NCBI RefSeq assembly: GCF_000718025.1
Contig: NZ_JODS01000001.1
Location: 1 to 64,000 of the forward strand
Direction of reading: 5' to 3'
DNA: 64,000 nt
From: Kitasatospora purpeofusca
Lineage (GTDB): Bacteria; Actinomycetota; Actinomycetes; Streptomycetales; Streptomycetaceae
The notes under the pieces were generated by a model. It was not told where the DNA came from and did no database searches. It saw nothing but the letters and a program-made list of their open reading frames with translations. Below are positions 59,153 through 64,000 of the stretch, piece by piece. The translations under genes were made by a program, and so were the position numbers. Positions within the stretch are counted from its first letter, which is position 1. Every line of letters starts with the position of its first letter.

Positions 59153-59188
59153 ACCACCCTTTCACTACTCAATTAGTGAAAGGGTGGT
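59153..59188. promoter_or_regulatory. Perfect 15-bp inverted repeat, GntR operator copy 2
   Basis: ACCACCCTTTCACTA (59153-59167) and its exact complement (59174-59188) flank a 6-bp spacer. The core CACCCTTTCACTA recurs at the GntR promoter (57447-57459). It lies 6 bp before the DUF2079 start and 137 bp before the desaturase. Confidence 0.85.
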
Positions 59189-59325
59189 GGAACCCTGTGT
59201 CGACCGTCAACCCCGACCACCGCCGGCCGGGGGCATTCCCACCCCCGGCCCGGGGGTCAACCCCCCTATGGAAAAGGGGGATTGTCCGGTTCTCCGCGCC
59301 CGGGCCGGCCACCAGACTTCCTGTC

Positions 59326-60402
59326 ATGAGCCCAGAGCCCACGACGCTTGCCCCGCCCGCACCAGTCACCAGGGTCACCACCGCCACCCCGGACGGGCGG
59401 GAGCGCGAGGGCAGCGACTTCGCCCAGCTGGCCCGCCGGATCACCGAGGAGGGACTGCTCGACCGGCGCCCCGGCTACTACACCGTGCGCATCGGCCTCA
59501 CCCTCGCGGCGTTCGCCGGCGGCTGGTACGCCCTGTTCGCCCTGGGCGACACCTGGCTGCAACTCGCCCTGGCCGCCGGCATGTCCGTCGTCTTCACGCA
59601 ACTCGGACTGCTCGCGCACGACCTGGCGCACCGTCAGGTCTTCGGTGGACGGCGGGCGAGCGAGACCGGCGGGCGGATCGTCGCCAACCTGCTGATGGGC
59701 ATGAGCTACGGCTGGTGGATGAGCAAGCACACCCGCCACCACGCCAACCCCAACCACGAGGGCCGCGACCCGGACGTCTCCCCCGACATCGTGGTGTGGT
59801 CCCAGCAGCAGGCCCGGGAGGCGAGCGGGGCCGCCCGGTTCATCGGCCGCCGACTGGCCTACCTCTTCGTCCCGCTGTTGTGCCTGGAGGGCCTCAACCT
59901 CAGCTGGAACAGCTTCCGCGCACTGCGCGGCCCCGCCATGAAGCGCCCCCGACTGGAGGGCACGCTGCTGGTCCTCCACTTCGCGGCCTACTTCGGGATC
60001 GTCCTCGCCGCCCTCCCGGCCGGAAAGGCGATCGCCTTCCTCGCCGTCCACCAGGCACTGCTGGGCATCCTCCTGGGCTGCGTCTTCGCGCCCAACCACA
60101 AGGGCATGCTGATGGTGACCCCGGAGATGCGGCTGGACTTCCTCCGCCGCCAGGTGCTGACCTCGCGCAACGTCCGCGGCAACCCGGTGCTGGACACCCT
60201 GATGGGCGGCCTCAACTACCAGATCGAGCACCACCTCTTCCCCAGCATGCCGACGCCCGCACTCCCCCGGGCCGCCCGGATCACCCGCCGGTTCTGCGCG
60301 GAGAAGGGCATCCCGTACTACGAGACCGGGCTGCTCCGCTCCTACCGGGAGATCTTCGCCCACCTCCACCGCACCGGCGAGCCGCTGCGCGCGGACCACT
60401 GA
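59326..60402 (+). CDS. Membrane fatty-acid/acyl-lipid desaturase
   Basis: A 358-residue di-iron desaturase with the three histidine boxes: HDLAH (98-102), HTRHH (135-139) and QIEHH near residue 300, with four hydrophobic segments. There is no cytochrome b5 domain. It inserts a double bond into acyl chains of lipids, changing membrane fluidity. ATG 59326 is used; upstream frames do not look coding. The shared operator with GntR suggests envelope-stress control. Confidence 0.92.
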   Translation: MSPEPTTLAPPAPVTRVTTATPDGREREGSDFAQLARRITEEGLLDRRPGYYTVRIGLTLAAFAGGWYALFALGDTWLQLALAAGMSVVFTQLGLLAHDLAHRQVFGGRRASETGGRIVANLLMGMSYGWWMSKHTRHHANPNHEGRDPDVSPDIVVWSQQQAREASGAARFIGRRLAYLFVPLLCLEGLNLSWNSFRALRGPAMKRPRLEGTLLVLHFAAYFGIVLAALPAGKAIAFLAVHQALLGILLGCVFAPNHKGMLMVTPEMRLDFLRRQVLTSRNVRGNPVLDTLMGGLNYQIEHHLFPSMPTPALPRAARITRRFCAEKGIPYYETGLLRSYREIFAHLHRTGEPLRADH

Positions 60403-60436
60403 CCCACCCGACCGCCGACCCCACCCGACCGCCGAC
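60403..60436. repeat. 17-bp tandem repeat (two copies) directly after the desaturase stop
   Basis: CCCACCCGACCGCCGAC occurs twice in direct succession, beginning at the base after the TGA. Confidence 0.8.
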
Positions 60437-60442
60437 CCCACC

Positions 60443-60472
60443 GGTGGCGCTCCCCCGCCGGGGCGCGCCACC
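60443..60472. terminator. Terminator hairpin between desaturase and GNAT genes
   Basis: GGTGGCGC (60443-60450) pairs with GCGCCACC (60465-60472) across a 14-base loop. Confidence 0.6.
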
Positions 60473-60477
60473 GCGGC

Positions 60478-60990
60478 TCAGACGAGTTCGGCGGCCAGCA
60501 GGTCCATCAGCAGATTGTCGTGCCAGGTGCCGTCGGAGCCGCGCTCGTACTGGCGCATCACCCCCACGGGGCGGAAGCCGACCTTCTCGTAGCAGCGGAT
60601 CGCCGCCGTGTTGTCCGCCGCCGGATCGATGATCAACCGGTGGTAGTGGTGGTCGTCGACCAGGTGACGGGCCAGCGTGCGGACGGCGTCGGTGCCGTAG
60701 CCGCGCCCGTGGTGGGCCGGGTCGAGGTAGATGTCCATCCCGGCGTGCCGGTACTCGTCGTCGTTCTCGGCGTACCACTGGACCGCGCCGACGACCCGGC
60801 CGCCGACCTCGATCACGAAGGTCTCGGTGCCGGGCTCGCCGAGGTCGGTGGTGACGGCGTCGGTGAGGTCGTCACCACCGCGCCAGCGGGCGTAGACCTC
60901 GGGGGTACGGCGGATGGCGACCAGGGCCGGGATGTCCTCGGCCGAGGCCGGGCGGAGTGTGACGTGCGCGCCGTGCAGATTCGTCCCCAT
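60478..60990 (-). CDS. GNAT acetyltransferase, AAC(6')-like
   Basis: A 170-residue GNAT of the RimJ/AAC(6') type: HVTLRPASAEDIPALVAIRRTPEVYARWRGGDD at the N-terminus, MDIYLDPAHHGRGYGTDAVRTLARHLVDDHHYHRLIIDPAADNTAAIRCYEKVGFRPVGVMRQYERGSDGTWHDNLLMDLLA. This is the layout of aminoglycoside 6'-acetyltransferases and of RimL-type protein acetyltransferases, so the substrate is not certain. ATG 60990 is used; ATG 61008 would add MEASAV. Confidence 0.85.
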   Translation of the reverse strand: MGTNLHGAHVTLRPASAEDIPALVAIRRTPEVYARWRGGDDLTDAVTTDLGEPGTETFVIEVGGRVVGAVQWYAENDDEYRHAGMDIYLDPAHHGRGYGTDAVRTLARHLVDDHHYHRLIIDPAADNTAAIRCYEKVGFRPVGVMRQYERGSDGTWHDNLLMDLLAAELV

Positions 60991-61077
60991 AACAGCGGAT
61001 GCTTCCATGGAACGCCGCATTCGGCGAGCGGTTATCGCTTTGCACGCACACCGTCCCACCAGCCATGATTCGCCCTC

Positions 61078-62208
61078 GTGATACGTCTGCTGATCATCCT
61101 CCTGGCCTTCGTGGCCTACCTCGTCTACCGCTTCCTTCGGCGGCGCAACCATCTGAAGTGGGCCCGGGAGGGCTTCGACCCGGCGGCCTACGGCATGCCG
61201 CCGCGCGAGCGGCTCGACCCGACCCGGTCCGGCCCGCCGACCCCGCTGGAGCAGCGCGAGCGCTCGCAGGCGATCGCCGACGCCGCCTGGGCCGGGGACT
61301 GGCGCCCGGCGGCCGCGTACGTCGCCGAGGCCGGGGACCACTGGGACGAGCGCTGGTCCCGGCTGGGCCTGCTGGCGGCGGTCGCGGCCGAGGGCGACAG
61401 CTGGCTGACCGCCTGGCGCGCCGCCGAACCGGGCGACTGCGACGCCGCCACCCTGGAGGCCAAGCTGATGGTGCACCGCGCCTGGGAGGTGCGCGGCTCC
61501 GGCTACCGGGACGAGGTCGGTGACGAGGCGATCAAGAGCTTCGTCGAGCTGCTGCCGGCCGCGATCGAGGCCGCCCGCCGGGCCGCGCTGCTGGCCCCGG
61601 CGAACCCGGGCCCGTGGGTGGTGATCGTGACGGCGGCGCGCGGGGCGCAGTTCACCCCGGAGCAGTTCCAGGAGGCGTGGGACGAGCTGGTGAAGCGCGC
61701 CTGGTACCACTACGACGGCCACTGGCAGGCCATGCAGTACTGGTGCGCCAAGTGGTTCGGGTCCAACGACAAGATGATGGCCTTCGCCGAGCGCACCATG
61801 GACGCGGCGCCGCCCGGGAGCCCGCTGGGCGGGATCTACCTGCACGCGCTCGCCGAGCTGGAGGAGCGCCGCTCCATCGCCGGCACGCTGGCGGCGGACC
61901 GGACCAAGTGGCGGATCGACAACCTCGCCGCCCAGCTGCGGCAGGTCCGTCCGGACGACGAGCGGATGCCGCAGCTGCGGCACCTGCTGGCGCACTTCGC
62001 CGGCGAGGTGGAGTCGTACGAGGTGGCGCTGGAGCAGTTCCGGGCGATCGGCCCCTGGTGCGGTGCCGAGCCGTGGCGCAAGCAGGACGACCCGGTGGCG
62101 GCGTTCGACCTGGCCCGCGCGCTCGCGGTGAAGCGGGCGAAGGCCGAACCGCTGGCGGCCGAGCTGCGCCCGGAGAAGAACGCCGACGTGCGGCACGGCC
62201 GCCCGTAA
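61078..62208 (+). CDS. Membrane-anchored protein of unknown function
   Basis: A 376-residue protein with one N-terminal membrane helix (IRLLIILLAFVAYLVYRFLRRRN, residues 2-24) and a helical cytoplasmic body (WAGDWRPAAAYVAEAGDHWDERWSRLGLLAAVA; ARRAALLAPANPGPWVVIVTAARGAQFTPEQFQEAWDELVKRAWYHYDGHWQAMQYWCAKWFGSN). It resembles helical-repeat DUF4034-type proteins; I cannot name it with certainty. TTGCAC at 61040-61045 and CATGAT at 61064-61069 could form a promoter that starts transcription at the GTG. Confidence 0.8.
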   Translation: MIRLLIILLAFVAYLVYRFLRRRNHLKWAREGFDPAAYGMPPRERLDPTRSGPPTPLEQRERSQAIADAAWAGDWRPAAAYVAEAGDHWDERWSRLGLLAAVAAEGDSWLTAWRAAEPGDCDAATLEAKLMVHRAWEVRGSGYRDEVGDEAIKSFVELLPAAIEAARRAALLAPANPGPWVVIVTAARGAQFTPEQFQEAWDELVKRAWYHYDGHWQAMQYWCAKWFGSNDKMMAFAERTMDAAPPGSPLGGIYLHALAELEERRSIAGTLAADRTKWRIDNLAAQLRQVRPDDERMPQLRHLLAHFAGEVESYEVALEQFRAIGPWCGAEPWRKQDDPVAAFDLARALAVKRAKAEPLAAELRPEKNADVRHGRP

Positions 62209-62224
62209 CGCGTCGCACCCGTCG

Positions 62225-62284
62225 CTCCGTCCGTTGCCCCCGCGCGCGGGTCCGTCCGTCGCCCGCGCGCGGTAACGGACGGAG
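62225..62284. terminator. Long imperfect hairpin after the membrane-anchored protein gene
   Basis: CTCCGTCCGTT (62225-62235) pairs with AACGGACGGAG (62274-62284), and CCGCGCGCGGG segments pair inside. Confidence 0.65.
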
Positions 62285-62447
62285 GGGCCGCCGCCGGTCG
62301 GGGGCCCGCCACCGAATCCGGACGGGGGGTTTCCCCCAGCAAGGACGGCGGCCCTCCCCAGCGCGCCGCGGGGCCCGCCGCGGCGAAGATCAACTCATCG
62401 AACGCCGAGGTCATCGGCGGTCCGTCGGGTCGAGGAGTGATCACAAG

Positions 62448-63839
62448 ATGGCAGGGAACAAGCGGTTCGGGCGGCGCGGGGTGCTGGCGGCGACGGCGGC
62501 ACTGGCCGCCGCCGCGGTACTGGCCCCGGTGGCGGCGGTCGCCGCGCCGGTGACCCCCGCGACGGCCGGGTCCGCGGCCACGGCTGCGGCCGCGGACCCG
62601 ACGCAGACGCAGCGCTCCGCCGTGGTGCGAGCGCTGGAGAGCGTCGCCCAACCGCTGCGGACGACCGAACCGGGCGGCCGCACCGCGGACCTGCGGGCGT
62701 TGGGCGCGATGATCGGCGACGCCCGGGTGGTCGGCCTCGGCGAGGCCACCCACGGTTCGCACGAGTTCTTCGCGATGAAGCAGCGGCTGTTCCGCTACCT
62801 GGTCGAGGAGAAGGGCTTCACCACCTTCGCCCTGGAGACCAGCTGGACCAGCGGCCTGCAGATCGAGGAGTACGTCCAGGGCGGCCCGGGCGACGCGCGG
62901 CAGGTGGTCAAGGAGGCCCTGGGCGGCAGCCCGTGGGACCGCGAGGAGTTCGCCGACCTGATCGCCTGGATGCGCTCCTACAACCGGAGCCACCCGCGGA
63001 ACCCGGTCCACTTCCTGGGCGACGACATCGGCGCCCCGAGGCTCGGCGACCGGATCTTCGAACGGGTCGCCTCCTACCTGCGGGAGGCCCGGCCGGACGC
63101 GCTCCCCCAGCTCGACGGGCTCTACGCCGGGCTGCGGCCGTTCGACGACACCATGGCGTACCTCAAGAAGCCGGTCGCCGAGCGCCGGGAGAACGCCGCC
63201 AAGGCGCGGCAGGCCCTCGACCTGGTCAGCGCCAGCGGTGCCGACGGGGACGCCCGCGTGTGGGCCGTGCAGCACGCCCGGAACATCGCCGACACCTTCG
63301 AGTTCGCCGCCCTGGACCTCGCCGACCCGGCCTCCGTCTCCGCCGCGGAGCAGCTGCGCGACCGGGCGATGGCGGACAACACCGCCTGGTGGGAGCGCCG
63401 GACCGGCGGCAAGGTGCTGCTGTCGGCGCACAACGGGCACGCCGGCTACCTGGCCACCGACACCTTCCTGTACCCCGAGCCGCAGGGCTCCCACCTGCGG
63501 GACACCTACGGCAAGGACTACGTGGCCGTCGGCTTCACCTTCGACAGCGGTTCCTTCCTCACCAACGACGGGATCCTGACCGACGCCTGGAAGGCCGTCA
63601 CCGTCCCGCCGGCCACGCCGGAGATGAACGAGCACACCCTCGACCGGGTCCGCTACCGGGACTACTACGTCGATCTGCGCACCGCGCCCCGGGCGGCCCG
63701 CGACTGGCTGAACGTCTCCCGCCCCACCTACGAGGCCGGATCGGTCTACCTCACCGACCCCCGGCCGGAGTTGGCGATCGGCCGGGCCTACGACGTGCTG
63801 ATCCACCTGAACCGGGTCACCCAGGCCCGGATGTTCTGA
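62448..63839 (+). CDS. Tat-exported erythromycin esterase-like protein
   Basis: A 463-residue protein with a twin-arginine signal (KRFGRRGVLAATAALAAAAV and an AxA cleavage region). The mature domain is of the EreA/SbmA-type: VVGLGEATHGSHEFFAMKQRLFRYLVEEKGF carries the family Glu and His residues, and LLSAHNGHAGYLA with GKDYVAVGFTFDSGSF is the second active-site region. It likely hydrolyses an ester or lactone outside the cell. ATG 62448 has a GAGGAGTGA site. Its natural substrate is unknown, and it need not confer erythromycin resistance. Confidence 0.9.
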   Translation: MAGNKRFGRRGVLAATAALAAAAVLAPVAAVAAPVTPATAGSAATAAAADPTQTQRSAVVRALESVAQPLRTTEPGGRTADLRALGAMIGDARVVGLGEATHGSHEFFAMKQRLFRYLVEEKGFTTFALETSWTSGLQIEEYVQGGPGDARQVVKEALGGSPWDREEFADLIAWMRSYNRSHPRNPVHFLGDDIGAPRLGDRIFERVASYLREARPDALPQLDGLYAGLRPFDDTMAYLKKPVAERRENAAKARQALDLVSASGADGDARVWAVQHARNIADTFEFAALDLADPASVSAAEQLRDRAMADNTAWWERRTGGKVLLSAHNGHAGYLATDTFLYPEPQGSHLRDTYGKDYVAVGFTFDSGSFLTNDGILTDAWKAVTVPPATPEMNEHTLDRVRYRDYYVDLRTAPRAARDWLNVSRPTYEAGSVYLTDPRPELAIGRAYDVLIHLNRVTQARMF

Positions 63840-63852
63840 CCGCCCCGGGTGC

Positions 63853-63895
63853 GACGGCGGGGGCGGGCCCGACCACCGGGTCCGCCCCCGCCGTC
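63853..63895. terminator. Bidirectional terminator hairpin
   Basis: Arms 63853-63871 and 63877-63895 pair over 19 bp with one wobble or mismatch and a 5-base loop, between the esterase-like gene and the converging FAD gene. Confidence 0.85.
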
Positions 63896-63911
63896 ACACC
63901 CCTCGGGTACC

Positions 63912-64000
63912 TCAGGCCACCGCTTCCGCCGCCGCCCGGCCCGCCGCGCGGCCGGAGAACAGGCAGCCGCCGAGGAAGGTGCCCTCCAGGGCGTTGTAGC
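63912..64000 (-). CDS. FAD-binding dehydrogenase, C-terminal fragment
   Basis: Only the last 29 codons are in the window. The reading YNALEGTFLGGCLFSGRAAG matches the C-terminal flavin-binding end of KsdD/FRD-type FAD-binding dehydrogenases. The N-terminal part lies beyond the right edge. Confidence 0.7.
   Translation of the reverse strand, partial: YNALEGTFLGGCLFSGRAAGRAAAEAVA

Noticed and set aside
1..64000. tRNA or rRNA genes
   Set aside because: I found no cloverleaf-like CCA-ending sequence or rRNA stretch; small RNAs cannot be excluded by eye.

Overview
The window is high-GC actinobacterial DNA. GTG starts are common, gene-to-gene junctions are often 4-bp GTGA or ATGA overlaps, and a TTA leucine codon sits in an AfsR/SARP-type regulator. 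Families such as an F420-type PPOX oxidoreductase, DUF1876, DUF1990/YndJ, CE1758-type LLM flavoproteins and an encapsulin with a DyP peroxidase point to Streptomycetaceae (Streptomyces or Kitasatospora). It reads as an ordinary chromosomal segment. I saw no rRNA, tRNA, prophage, transposase or CRISPR array.

Layout, left to right. (1) 1-10.3 kb: the first 33 codons of etfB, a glycerophosphotransferase-like gene pair, a divergent pair of NTPase/TPR regulators (an NLR-like NB-ARC protein and a SARP-NB-ARC-TPR protein with a TTA codon), a candidate hydrophobic micropeptide with its own terminator, and the encapsulin plus DyP peroxidase cargo. (2) 10.4-20 kb: an HxlR/MFS divergent pair, a TetR-MFS-LLM-FMN reductase array, a secreted M9 collagenase and a DoxX protein. 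(3) 20-22.2 kb: small detoxification-type genes. (4) 22.4-34.9 kb: a ten-gene, end-to-end overlapping operon on the minus strand plus a divergent GNAT gene, with Zur-box-like palindromes between them. (5) 35-43.9 kb: a TetR/MFS pair behind a large palindrome, small enzymes, a YndJ-DUF1990 operon with duplicated operators, a 0.76-kb higher-order repeat array, an ECF sigma/anti-sigma pair, a lipoprotein and thioredoxin. (6) 43.9-54.8 kb: a WYL regulator, hydrolases, oxidoreductases, a transporter, and RpiR and LacI regulators. (7) 55-64 kb: a YtrA-type GntR-ABC operon, a DUF2079 membrane protein and a fatty-acid desaturase that share an operator motif, a GNAT, an unrecognised membrane-anchored protein, a Tat-exported erythromycin-esterase-like protein and a partial FAD enzyme.

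The most interesting system is block 4. An ATP-grasp ligase, a DUF364 heavy-metal-chelation-family protein, a cysteine-synthase-like PLP enzyme, a dipeptide-epimerase-like enolase-superfamily protein, an MFS exporter, a SAM methyltransferase and a complete nickel/peptide-type ABC importer form one translationally coupled operon. Its start faces two Zur-like sites. I infer a zinc-repressed pathway for a small dipeptide-like metallophore, with synthesis, export and re-uptake. It has no nicotianamine synthase, opine dehydrogenase or NRPS, so it does not match the zincophore types I know. Other non-routine signals are the 11-copy palindromic repeat array at 40.5-41.3 kb, the micropeptide after the SARP gene, the RHIM-like N-terminus of the NLR protein, the local GntR regulon, and 16-17-bp minisatellites placed at stop codons.
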